NCBI GenBank assembly: GCA_014058105.1
Contig: JACGCM010001403.1
Span: 930,001 to 994,000, forward strand
Direction: 5' to 3'
Length of the DNA stretch: 64,000 nucleotides
DNA from: Kingdonia uniflora
Lineage: Eukaryota > Streptophyta > Magnoliopsida > Ranunculales > Circaeasteraceae
The position numbers and the translations under genes are program-made. The notes under the pieces were generated by a model. The model had not been told where the DNA came from. It worked only from the letters and a program-made list of their open reading frames with translations, and did no database searches. This document shows positions 10,036 through 23,000 of the stretch, in pieces (positions within the stretch are counted from its first letter, which is position 1; the number at the start of each line of letters is the position of its first letter).

Positions 10036-12165
10036 ATTTGAGAAGTTTTAAATACACCCCAAACTCTAAAAGCTCACCCCATTCCACTATTTGGTAAACT
10101 TAATTACACCTCTTAATATTTAAAGACAAGTATGCCCCCAAAATATAAACATAAATATTTTTCAATCTAAATGCTCACCCCGACCCTCCCTAATTCTTAC
10201 TTTCTAGCTTAGTGATGAGAAAAGAATAAATAAAAAAATATTTTCAAAGTTATATAATTTCGATTAGTCGCGTAGGGTAGGGGTGGCAATTTGACCCGAA
10301 CCCGTTAACCCGACACGAATTTCGTGGGTTTGGGTTTAACATTTTTGAATTTCAGGTCAATTCGGGTCGACCCAACTAACCCGTTTAGATAACGGGTCGG
10401 GTTCGGGTTTCACTGTCATGGGTTCGGGTTTCACCCGCGAACCCGTTTAACTCAAATATAATTTAATGTTATACATTAACCAATTCTTGCAGAAAAATAC
10501 TGTTTGGACAAAGATGGTAACAATTACTTCATTCTCCTCTATTTGATTCTACTTTTTACAATAGATGTTTTTTACCAATGAGCTATTGATTATTCGAACT
10601 AAGAATTTTTAGTTTTTCCTTTAGTGTTTCTTCAAAAGTCTCTCTCTGTTTTGGAGTGAAGGGTTATTCGATCCCAATGGCTCCGATACTCTTTAGCATT
10701 CTCATAGGTTAAACTTTTGTTTTACCATTCTCCCATTCTCTCCCTCTTTGAGGAATGTTCTCTCTTCAAATCTTTTTCTAATTTGTGTGTTTTCTATGGA
10801 TTGTTATCGTTTACTAGATGTGAGTTTTTGATTTCATTTCACTGTTGATTTTCAAATGTTCTCACAATCACCCTCTAATCATCTGATTCTCACTTGTATT
10901 TAATGATTTTTTTTACTTATACGGGTTAATGGGTCGGGTCGGGTCGAGTTTGGGTTCACAAATCTGACCCGTTTAATAAATGGGTCGGGTTTGGGTTTGG
11001 TGTTTCTCAACCCGTCACGTAGGGCTGGCAAGGCTGGCAATTGGGTCGGGTCGGGTCAACCCGTCACGGGTCATCCCGGGTTCGGGTTGAGAAACACCAA
11101 ATCCAAACCCGACCCATTTATAAAACTGATCAGATTTGTAAACCCAAACCCGACCTGCTTATAATCGGGTTGACCCGACCCTGCCCATTAACCCGCATAA
11201 GTAAAAAAATTACAAAATACAAGTGAGAATCAAATGATTAGAGGGTGATTGTGAGAATAATTGAAAATCAAGAGTGAAATGAAATCAAAAACTCACATCT
11301 ATTAAACGATAACAATCTACAGAAAACACACAAATTAGAAAAAGAAATTTGAAGAGAGAACATTCCTCAGAGAGGGAGAGAATGAGATAATGGTAAAACA
11401 AAAGTTTAACCTATGAGAATGCTAAAGAGTATCGGAGTCATTGTCCTTCACTCCAAAACAGAGAGAGACTTTTGAAGAAACACTAAAGGAAAAACTAAAA
11501 ATTCTTAGTTCGAATAATCAAGAGTTCGTTGGTAAAAAAACATATATTGTAAAAAGTAGAATCAAATAGAGGAGAATGAAGTAATTGTTACCATCTTTGT
11601 CCAAACGGTATTTTTTAGCAAGAATTGGTTAATGTATAATATTAAATTATACTTGAGTTAAGCGGGTTCGCGGGTCAACCCAAACCCATGACAGTGAAAC
11701 CCGAACCCGACCCGTTATCTAAACGGGTTAGTTGGGTCGACCCGAATTGACCCGAAATCCAGAAATGTTAAACTCAAACCCGCGAAATTTATGTCGGGTT
11801 CGGGTCGGGTTAACGGGTTCGGGTCAAATTGTCACCTTTAAGTCGCGTTATCTCTATATCTAATTAAACAATACGAGCAAAGAATTTAAGGAATGATAAT
11901 GAAGAAAATTTTATCTCTCAAGCCATGTGATATGATTCAGTGATATTTAATTTTATAAAAGTGTTTCAATTTGTATACATTGAACACCAACAATTTTCAA
12001 ATTTGAATTTGCGGGGATTTGGTAGTATGATGAAGATTTTGATGTCCCTTAATACTTAATTTTGTATTTATATAAAAAATGGGGTGAGCTAATTAACCTA
12101 GAGAAATAGAAGTGGGGTGAGTTAATTAAACAATAGGGTGTAATTAAAATTTCACTATAGATTTT
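10036..12165. mobile_element. TIR element (MITE-like) split by the hAT foldback
   Basis: The left end (about 10036-10120) holds GAAGTTTTAAATACACCC and GCTCACCCCATTCCACTA. The right end (about 12085-12165), read in reverse, holds GAAATTTTAATTACACCC and CTCACCCCACTTCTATTT. These form imperfect inverted termini. Removing the inserted foldback (10274-11848) leaves an element of roughly 550 bp. Superfamily and exact ends are unresolved; a TA flank is possible. Confidence 0.5.
10274..11840. mobile_element. hAT-like foldback element with 8-bp target duplication
   Basis: The two arms (about 10274-11017 and 11092-11840) are inverted copies over roughly 740 bp, with a loop of about 75 bp. The ends are GGGGTGGCAATTTGACCCG and, reversed, AAGGTGACAATTTGACCCG, a terminus seen on plant hAT elements. 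AGTCGCGT flanks both ends (10266-10273 and 11841-11848), an 8-bp duplication as expected for hAT. The arms are rich in GGGTCGGGT / ACCCGACCC blocks and carry a TE-unrelated pyrimidine-rich middle. No transposase is visible, so it is non-autonomous. Confidence 0.8.
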
Positions 12166-13224
12166 TATCGCCCCCTCATTGCTGATCGAATTGTTGAACT
12201 TGGAAGACGACACTGGTGTGAGCCGTGAAGGGTTTGTTGCAGAAATTGGAGGGGAAAATAACCCGAATCTCGAGGCTATTTAAACTGCCTCCAACCTCCA
12301 GGAATCGAGGTTTCCTACAGCCCTTAGTTGAAACATTCTTAGAGCATCTCCAACAAAGTATATGCGGTGGGGGTGTGAGAATACCCACACTGGAAAGTGA
12401 TGTTGTTAGAGAGGTCTTTGAAGCCTGGCCGGTGCCGAGAATACCCACATAAAAAGAGTTGATGATATCGTTCTCCTTTCGCCGTTCAAATTCTCATGGG
12501 GAATGAGCTAACAAGGATCGATTGGGTTTTTTTGTTTTTTTTATGCCCTTCAGATTTTAAAAGGACGGTTGGCAAATTCGGTCGTCATGATGCATTATGA
12601 TTGTGTTTGTTCCCAGGACCCTCCTACATGGGCATAATTGGACTACTATTCCCACTACATACAGTTTCAGAATTATTCGTGACAATAAATTATTTACAAA
12701 ATCAAGACTCAAGTGCTTATCTTAATGCAGCTCACCTTGTACTCAGTCTCTCAGGTAATCAAAACTGCCATCTCAATGTTCTAACGACATCCAATAAGAT
12801 AATAGTTGGAGGAAATCAGATTTTAATAAGGGTAAATAACTTGTACAAGTCCAGTGTACTTGATGTAACACCATATACCAAAACGCATGCAAACGATGAA
12901 ACAAAATAAATTTGAAATCTAATTCAATCATTACAGGAAAAAAAATGGTGTTACAGATGCAAATGTCTATACAAGTAGCCCTACGACTAAGCAAAAAAAA
13001 GGATTTTAGTAGCAACTATATCAGCTGGAGTTACAGCAGGGATATGGGAGGAAAGAATGACAGGCATGAACCTCAGTTTTAACTTTTAACTACAGATTAA
13101 TAATCAAGTAACTTATACGGCATTCCCCTCTATTCCCTTTAGGAACCCATGGCATCCGCCTGCCTCTATTCCTATCTTGCAGTCGTACGCAAATGGAAAG
13201 AATTTTAATTGTTCCCAGAGAATC
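12166..13224. other. Region 3' of the DUF616 gene, no gene called
   Basis: Open frames occur on both strands at 12176-12452, but neither has a recognised domain. AGAGCATCTCCAACA at 12340 is a terminus motif of plant MITEs and recurs at 37950. The part nearest 13224 is probably the 3' UTR of the minus-strand DUF616 gene. No polyadenylation site can be fixed with confidence. Confidence 0.5.
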
Positions 13225-14034
13225 TCAGCTAATCAGAGGTTTTGCCTTGCGCTTGTGGCCGATACTATTGACAAGGTCTTTTCGCGTACAGACATGAAAC
13301 ATATTGATACGTTTTAACCTCAATCGTCTATGGACATATGGAAAACTAAGCTGATCTCGAGAAGTAAAGCGAACCACCTCGTTGAACCAAAGGCACATGA
13401 ACAGGTTGGTCAAGGGTGTGTGCTCCTTCACAATGATAGAAGCTTCTGCTAAAGCTGCACATACAAAAGATTTCATCAACAGCACTCATAAACCAATAAA
13501 TCCAGTGAGAAATGAAAAGTAACTATATTTCATTCATATTTGGGAAAATTTAGTTTCTTAGGTAAATGTTTTTCAATCATTCTAAATAAAAGATCTTGAT
13601 ATTGCCTCAAATGATGAGTAGAATGCAAAGCTAACATCATAGTGATTGTTTAGAGGTCAGAGAGGCTGTCCAAACAAATCTGGTCTGTTTCACAAACAGT
13701 TTGCACTTCCATCTGAACAGAATTGTCCCATCAGAACGGGCTTGCGCAGATTCCAATTTTGACCCCATATTTTGAAGCAGAGGTCTTGAGTTTGATTCAC
13801 CACCAATGCAGGCCACTCGCAGGACAAATCCTGACTTACCCAACATGTGGGTTGGCAAGGTTCTCTCGTGCCCCAGGAATTAGTTAGTCGGGCAATGGTA
13901 ATAATTTATGATCCTGGATCACCCTAGTTGGGGGAGGGGACCCATACTAAACTGTCATATTTGGGTTGAATGTGGGTGCTCTATATCCCACGTACAAGGG
14001 CTTCTAACCACATGTGAAGCTTGTGTGTGTGTGT

Positions 14035-14073
<39 letters not shown>

Positions 14074-17000
14074 TGAGACCAATGAGAAATAGACGGGGCG
14101 TTAATCTTTTCAATATTTTTCTTAGTAAATCTGAGGGTCGAAAGTCCTAGTTTATACATTGTAGAGGTCGACGATTCGGTAAACCACAAAGTTTTCACTT
14201 TTTGTGGGTGGGTGAGCTGCTTTCTTGTGTTCTTTCGTCATCTAACATCGTAGTTTAGGATAAATTGTAGCATTCCCGACAGTGAACATTTTATTTGATT
14301 GCGTAAATCTAAGTACTAACTGATTAAGAAACACCAATATACCTTTCTATGTTGCTTGTAAATCCCCTTTTAATCCTGGAGTAACTAAAAAAGGTAAATT
14401 GAAGCATACCTTTCTTGCCATAGAACCTCTTGTCATCAGGAAAACCATCATGGAGATATTGAGTCATTTGTCTATCAACCTCTTCAGGAGCTGCTTTGTT
14501 TTTGTGAACCACAGCCTTTGCCTCGTCATAGACACTACTACGAGCTCCATGTTCAGATATCGCTAAAATGGAATTCGTCCGCCAAAGAAGAGCTTCTAAC
14601 ACACCTAAAGGATCCCTTCGAAATTGGGACTTGGAATCTACCCAAATTGAAAACCTTGCTTGAGGAAACAAGCGGTGGGTCAACATCTGATCACAGCAAA
14701 AGGCAATACAAATATATCACATTAAAAACTATAGGTCATTATAATGCAAGAGCATCCATTAGAAGATAATGGACAAGGTAGAAGGTAAGAAAAGATATGA
14801 TACATTTGAGAGTGAAAGTTCGGCCTGTTGACCTTGAAACCACTAGCTTAATGTAGGGTTTTAAATATCCAATCAAAATAGGGAGTTGGACATCAATCAA
14901 AATCAGTAAGTCGACACCCTATTTATTCATGATCTTTTTATAGTACTTTTTATATGGTACCTTAGAAATTTCATAATACAAATGAATGCATGAAAGTAAA
15001 GACACGATATTTCTGCTATAGGAAAAAATCGAACAGACAAAAACAACTAAGAAGCATTTTAGAACTTTTGCTACCTTGGGAATTTTACCGTTCAACCGTT
15101 GGTCTGTGAAAGGAAGGTCTCGGACGATTACAATATGCCATTTACCAATCATACGGTCCACATTGATTTTCTTCCCATCTGCTTCCTGAGTTGCAAGAGT
15201 GATTTCATCCCAAAATGCAACATAGCAGACCTGAACAACCAGAACTGTAAATATAAGGAAGTTAGCATGTCAAAAGGCTGATATCTAAGTGTAACTTTTG
15301 TGCTATGAGATACCTTCTCGAGAGATGCCTGTGACATCCCGATAGGTTGATAGAGATCATCTCCACCACCAAATGTACAAGTAGACACAACTACTTTGCA
15401 AGTTTGCATATAACTTTTATCCTCTTCAGACAGCTTAAACCCACCCTTTTCACTGTAGAAACCACAATGTACCACAGCAGTTCCGTTTACCTGAAACATA
15501 TGTTCGTGAGCAATAAATAATGAAATAAGTTCCATATATAAAATGAAAGATGCCCATGAAACAGAAAAAAGTATCAGTCTAAGAGAGACTTTCTTCGACT
15601 AAGAAAATGAAATGAAATTTTATTAACAAGAGACAAAACATATTCTTCTACATTTTAAAACCAATCTAAGAAGTAAAAAAAGAATGATCTCGCCAATAAG
15701 CTATATTTTTAACAAAGCTACCCGTTTCAAGCACCTTTAATATCAGCATTTTCGACTTATCGCAAGGACAATATTGTTTTGCAATTGTATACCCCAAACC
15801 AAAAGATTAACTGCCTTTGGATCCGAGGCGTTGCCCTAATTATTTCTTCTTCTTCTTCAAATAGAGACATTGTTGGGTTTGCTGTTTACGAATTTCAGAC
15901 ACACGACCTACATTGATCCAATGGCAGAAAACATATTACAGGTTGGGTCAGTGAAAAAGAAATTTCATTTTCCATGAAATGGATTTTCCGTGATAATGGT
16001 AGAAAATGAAATTATACGAATTCATTTTCATTTGTTTTGCTAGACATAGGAAGACGAAGAAACACATCTAAAATACTCTACTCAAAAGCCATCTCTTTCT
16101 TTTCTTTCTATACATTATGTACATTTCCATAGATTCCTCTCTAGATCTTCTCTCTCGACATTTTTTTCTTTATTTTATTTCTATATATTATGTGAATCAT
16201 TTTCTCGGCCTCAATATTCTGACCATCCAAATTTTATCTCAATACTTTTCTTGTTTCCATCAATGTCGAGCATTCTAGCTTTTCTGTCTTAATATAAACT
16301 AGAAATCCGTGTCCGTGAAATAAACTAGATGTGTGGAAGCGTCTAATGAAAATCGTAAACGAAACAAACAAAATAAATCACTCTTATTAATTAAACCCTA
16401 CTTAACAAAACTCAATTCTCACAAAACATCATCACCATTAACACTAACCCTAACCCTCTTTTATAAAGTAAGAATTTCCAAATCCCATATCACTTAGCTT
16501 TCCAAATACAAAGATTCTAATCTATCTTCGAAATTCCTAATATAATTAGGATTCTAATTATAACATAAATAACATAAAATTGAAAGTTGGTCATAGTAGA
16601 CGGGAAGCGACCCAACGTGGTTGCCCACGACAATCACGTAACCCATCAACTCTCCCCGACTTTGAAATATTCAACCTCGAATTTAAGGTGAAAGATAGCC
16701 TTCCTTCGGATCTGTTATCGCAATCTCCACGTCTTCCTCATCCCACATTTGTTGTACTATGTCAGCATGCTTTTTAGCGTTAAGACAATCACGCCTCATA
16801 TGACCAGTCTTGCCGCACCCAAAACACTGTACTCCATTTCCTCCCCTTAATGAGCGTACTATTGTTGTAGTCGTAGTTGTGGAATTGCCGCAACTATAGG
16901 ATTCATTTAGAATTTGGCATCAGCTTTCTTTGCTAGTTCAACTGCATCTGCAACTGTTAGAATATTCAACATGGTCAACTCGTCTTAAATTTTCTTGGAG

Positions 17001-20000
17001 AACCCACTCTTGAATCGACTAACCTTTTGTGCTTCTGACTTTATAGTGGATACCCGTGAAAATAGTAAATAGAACTTATTTGTATAGGTGTCCACAAAAG
17101 ATAAATGTTGTCATAGATTTTGTAAACGTGTATAACTCTCTTTATAATTTGTTGGTACAAAATATTTCATCTTCTCTCGCTTTATTAAATGTCATTCTGC
17201 AATATTAGCTAACCCTTTGTCATGTTTCCCCTTTTGGAGACTATCCCACCAGTTTAGAGCATATTCGGTCAACTTGGTCACAACTAACATCATTTGTTTC
17301 AGGTCACCATACCTTTTGTACACAAAAATTTTCTCTACCCAATTCATCCAGACAATAAAAAGCATCAGGATCAAGCTTACCATCAAATCTGGTAGGTTAA
17401 GCTTAATATCTTGAGTATTAGAACGTAAAGCGGAAATAAGAGCTATAGCGATAGCGTTACTTTCATTACGATCACGAAACCGTTGCCTAGCATGATCCAA
17501 ATCACTCCAATGGTTGTCGCAGTGAGTTTTGGAAGCGAAGTTTGTAGACGGAACACCACGTGCTCGACCCCGACGCTCATAAGGAGATACATATCGATCA
17601 TGGGTAGCCCTACCATGCCCACTCCCAACATTAGTATCGAATGGAAACCCAAATGTATCACGAGTATCCGCATTAGTGTTATTTTGTACTGCAAATCCCT
17701 CTCTCTCTCTCTCTCTCTCTCTTGTCAGTGCATAGCCACGATCATAGAAACCCTCATCACCGCCGAAACCCATATTGTTTTGTTGTTCTTGCTGCCCCAT
17801 ACCCCTTGCGTGACCACTCGACCCTCCTACCTCAGGTCGAAATTGTGGTTGAGGGTCTTTGTTTTGTTGCTCGTGCGTTCGGGCTTCAAAACCCGAGTTT
17901 GCGCCATTTGTTTGGTAAAACCCTTGCTTTGTATGAGGTGGGAACATGGGTGGGATCCAGTTGGACCTGGTCTGAACCAGCTCCCCATGCTGACGTCGGC
18001 TTGTTGTTTGACGAAACACGTATGTGTCGTGCTCATTAAACTCGTGTGGGTCCCTGTGACACTGAAAAGCTCGGCCTAGTTTGGTTAACTTGTGGTTGAC
18101 GACCCAGGCCGTACTTGTTAATCCCATGCTATGGTTTGGGTACCGGGTTTTGGTTTGTGGCTCCAGCCCAATTGGGTTTGAGTGCCCGCATGCTCCTCTT
18201 GCAACCTTGCAACCTGAGCTCCCAATCTGGTTATACCAGTTGCAGTTTCAATCTCTACTAAGTTTGAATTGTTGGATTGGAACTTGATGTTAAGCTAGCC
18301 TCCAGTGAACTGACGGTTGCCGTCCTCCCTTGCTGCTGTTGCTACATCGAAAACTCCCAACACGTGGATCTCTCTCTCTCCCAATTCCGGTATTTGACAT
18401 CGTAGTTTTCTTGGATTCTCGGTATCATAGTCGACGTCGTGGGGTGAATCTTCAAATTTATCCTCGGATTCCCCCTTTTTCAATGGTGCAAATACATTAG
18501 TAAATAGGCTATCTTCATCCTCCTCATCACTAGTACTTACCTCGGATCGGAGTTGCGGAAAAACCGATTTCTTCCCACGCCCAACGACTTGAATCGGTGT
18601 AGGACGCATTGGATTCACCCCCGTGCGAATTGCATTGGCGAAAAAGCCCCCACTTCTAGTACCTCTTCATCTTCCCATAACTTCACAATCCTCGAGGTAA
18701 TTGTCGGGTAGAACCTCACTTTTATCACCCGATGAATTAGGCGATTTAGCGGTTGTTTGATTTTGTATCAACTTGAACATATCACCCAAAAGTTTCTCCA
18801 TAGAAGCTATGCGCACATCGGTCGCATCCAATCTATCCGCCGTTGTTGGCTTTTTCGCAATTTTCTTTGTCATCGTCGTAGTAGAAAAAAAAATTCCCAA
18901 AGAAGAACCTCACTCTAGATACCAAATTGATATAAACTAGATGTGTGGAAGCGTTTAACGCAAATTGTAAACGAAACAAACAAAATAAATTACTCTTATT
19001 AATTAAACCTTACTTAACAAAACTCAATTCTCACAAAACATCACCACTATTAACACTAACCCTAGCCCTAACCCTCTCTTTTATAGCGCAAGAGTTTCTA
19101 AATCTCATACCACCTAGCTTTTCAATTACAAATATTATAATCTATCTTCGAAGTTCCTAATATAATTAGGATTCTAATTAAAACATAAATAATGTAAAAT
19201 AGAAAGTTGGTCGTAGTAGACGGGAAGCGACCCAACGTGGTCGCCCACGACGATCACGTAACCCATCAAAACGTATCAGACACACCAATACTCGTGTAGA
19301 CACTCCAATGGATACTTCTTGCTTAGATCATCAATTTTTTGATAGCTTTTAGAAAGTTTTCAATTCTTATACATGTTATTCAACCATACTACTATTATTG
19401 TTTGTTATTAATCCTAAATTAACCCTTAAGTTAATATCATAATTATATATTCATAATACACTCACATATAATAAGGCACAATACATAAAACATGAAAAAT
19501 GATACTATCTTGTTGGGTATAAAACCGTGTCCGCGTCTTCACTTATTTTGCAACTGCCATGTCTAACACCTCGAACCCGTGTCGAACCCCGACACACCTA
19601 CCTATGTCAATGTTACTTGAACTTCTTTCTGAATATAATATCCAATGATTTTCTCCATATTTATCATTCTTCAAATTTTTCCATTCCAATTTTTTTTTTT
19701 TTTTCGAACTTACAAATTCATTCCACATTGCTCTTTAGATTTTCTCTAATTTATGTTAGATTTCATCACTTCAGATTTACTCTCCTAAAATTTTCGCTTT
19801 TCAGATGCTTTCTTTAGATTTTCTTAATTTTTCTCCCTCTAGATTGCATACATCTCTCATAAGAGTCTAAACTTAAATTCTTTCCCTCTTCTTCCTTCTA
19901 TAATGCTTTCTCTTTTGTACATCTTCTCTACACAAGGCAAACAAACCCAAAAACCAAAATAAAGGCTCATGGAATTATTTTGCAAGCTGCATTACATTAA

Positions 20001-23000
20001 ATGCAAGAAAACTAATCGTTATCCGCATCCGAGAAAAAAATTTCATGACTACGAAGTAGTTCCAAGCCTACTTAAAAATGTAAGAATCCAGGTGAAAACC
20101 TTGAAACTTTGTTCTCTCTCACGGATTGTTTGGTTGCCCGTGAATAAATTAAACCGTGTAGCTTCGCCATTCCTCTCAAAGATGGTTGCATCACCTTCTA
20201 TATTATTTGTATCATCATCTGATTTGTATATCACTCTATTAACTGGAAAATAAGGCTCTTTGACGGCAGGGATGTCAAGATGCTCGAGTGCTTCCGGAGG
20301 CTGAAGTTTCAAGCAAACTGATAAATAAATAAATAAAAAGGTAAATAGTATCAGCAATTAATCTGTTTAGGTTTCAAAATAAGTTGGAATAGAACAAAAA
20401 AATAAAAGAATAGCATTTCCTATAAGATAATGGAACTTCATTAGTATCCCTTCTATCTGAGACAGGAACATGTGGTGTGAGTTCCTCCCTATCCTATTAT
20501 GTCATTTACAACTGACCAATAATTTTGGTTTTTAGATTATATATTTTTTTTAATCTTAATTAGATGGAAAGTACGAGTCATAGCATATCCCAAGATTTTA
20601 GTAATCCCTTGAGCTTATTATGTATTAGGCCTCCCTCTACAAATAAGAATATATCTTTACTTTTCCATTTTTGATGTAAGCTATGAATAGTTTGTGAGTT
20701 TGAACAATAAATCAAGAGTAATTGATCAAATAAAAAGTAAGTTTAGGATGGTTTACCAGACCCCAATTATGATTTTTTATCTGTGTTCTAGATCAAAACT
20801 TTCATAGGTCAGTTTGCATCTGTTGGAGAGTATAGTATTATTAGAAGTGTTCTAGAATTAAGAGTTTCTTATTCCTAATAGGAGTAGTAGATTTAGTAAT
20901 TATGTTGCCTATATATATATAGGCCTTTCATGTAATATTTGAATTAACATTTTATGAAATAAATCTCTTTCCTTTAATTTCTACATGGTACCAAAGCGAT
21001 TGTGTTCTTGAAGGCAACCTAAAGTTTTGACGCTTCCACCGCGGTGACCATTGTCGTAGCCGGATTACTCCTAAGATCTGGTAATATTTATTCTCATGGT
21101 ATTATTTTCTCTTTCTTACTCTTTAATGTTTCTTTTTGTTACTGGCCTAAAAAGTAATTTTTGTCTTTTCATTTTTTTTAGAAATTCGTATTTCTATCTC
21201 TTTGCTCTCTCAGAAAGAGAAATATCTTTACGATCTACTGTAAATTAACCTTTCAAGGTTTCGGCTTAGTTCCATCACCACTTGCAGCAGCGATTACTTG
21301 CATATCTCTACCTGTTTTTCTTACTCTTACGTGTTTGCTTCACTCTCTTTCGCAACATCTCCTTAAACCATTGTTATAGCTGATCTCTGCAATTAATCTG
21401 TGATTCTAACTGAGGTGATTATGTGATTACTTTCTTCGATCTCCGATAATTAGGGCTTCTTTCTCTGCTATTTTTTGGGGGTTCAAAGTTATTATAGTAT
21501 ACAATCTTGCCTCTATTTCTGTTCTTGTTGAAAGAAAGAAGGTAATTATGACCTTCCTTAAATATCTATGGTTATGTTACTGCCGGAGTGTACTTATGGG
21601 AATAGGAAAAAGATTGTCTTCTTCAAGCTGAAGATCCATGATTGAGAGTTTACCCATAGCTTGATGCGATGGAAAAGTTGGTAATTCTCTTGAAAAGTAG
21701 ATCTAATTTGCTTGATTGTTCTTCCTCTTGAGATAATTCGATTATGATGCGAACCTAAGGGCTTTTGTTTGAAAAGAACCTAGTTTGTGACTGCATTATC
21801 GATCAATCTGCTATCTAATATGCCATTTGGTATTTACCAAGTTTATAAGAACCCAATCAAACGTTAGGGTTCATTGATGTTTTCACATGTTGTATTGCTT
21901 CTTATCAATGGCCAGTGACGAAGAAGAATCATGGATTCTTATTGAGAGAGAGGTATTTACTCGTTGCTACTGATTGAATCAAGGCGGAGATTATGGTTTT
22001 GTTACTGCCAAAAATCCTTGCTGCTTCAAATTATTTTAAGGATGAATCGAAGTTTTATTATGATTCAACTTTGGAAATCTAGGGCAGAAATTGTGATCCA
22101 CATCACTCTCTTATTCTATCTTAATCGTTGATCTATGATTATATCTTCTAGAAGCTGATTTGTTGCATCAATCATCTTCTGGAATCTAGTGATTATTTGT
22201 GGGATTACTCATTGTAGCTAATGCTCCAATTGTTGTTCTTCAAGTTTGAAGATCAGATCTTGGGAAAGCTTGATGAGATGTGTTGTTGCTACCACCAAAG
22301 AGTATTGCACCTACTCTTTGTGGGTTGCGTTCTGGAGGACAAAAATGAAAGATGCGTGTGAAGTTAGTTCGCGGGTTATGCTCAGCATAGAAGTTAGTTT
22401 TTTGCTATTAAGCAAAACATTTGCTCTTGATGCAGTGGAACAACATTACGCCAACTGGTTTACTTCTATTTGGGTTGGTTTCTACTACAATGAAGTAATT
22501 TTTATGTTGTTGGCTTCATGGCTTTATTTAGCCTTGATTGATTTGATTATTATTGCTCGTGATATGTGGCGACATGGGCACAAAAGTATGGTGTGCATGC
22601 GTTTGATTCGTGGTATAATCAAAACGCGATGATGTTTTCAATCAAGCGATGGTCAAGCTTTCGGCGAACCAGTCTACAAGTATAGAAGAGTCCATTTTGA
22701 CTAAGTTAATCTGATCAACACACATGAAATTCCTCTCAGTGATTTTTTATCACTTCCTCTAGTGATTGCTCCTTTCACTATGATTATTACCTCTTCTTTT
22801 AGTCGCCAATGTAATTTTGAGGTCTCTTCTTTTCCTGTCACGAGATGTGATTTCTTTCTCATTGGATCGGATGAAGATGTTACACTATCTTCCACCTCGA
22901 TCATGAGTTTTTTGTTTCTTTACTCGAGTAACTTTCCTTTCCTTGAGGAATTCTTTCCTAGAATAATTTTCTTTTCTTCTAGTGTTTATCTTAGATATTT

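Larger units (their letters stand above)
16316..19268 (-). mobile_element. Gag-only LTR retrotransposon (TR-GAG type) in intron 2
   Basis: Two direct repeats, 16316-16648 and 18928-19268, start TGAAATAAAC or TGATATAAAC and end CCCATCA. They enclose about 2.3 kb that encodes only a gag-like protein on the minus strand. A primer-binding site (18914-18927) and a polypurine tract (GGGGAGAG reversed, about 16651) sit at the expected inner edges. No protease, RT or integrase is present. This is the layout described for TR-GAG non-autonomous elements. It lies in the same orientation as the host gene. A target duplication is not evident (GTCCG versus AAACG). Confidence 0.85.

Noticed and set aside
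12176..12452. Overlapping open frames on both strands
   Set aside because: Neither has a recognised domain or splice context, and they mirror each other.
17483..18079. Plus-strand open frame of 198 codons
   Set aside because: It lies antisense to the gag frame of the gag-only element, has no motif and contains the CT-repeat artefact.
22246..22632. 128-codon plus-strand frame in intron 1 of the DUF616 gene
   Set aside because: No gag or pol motif despite following an LTR-like sequence; antisense to the host gene.
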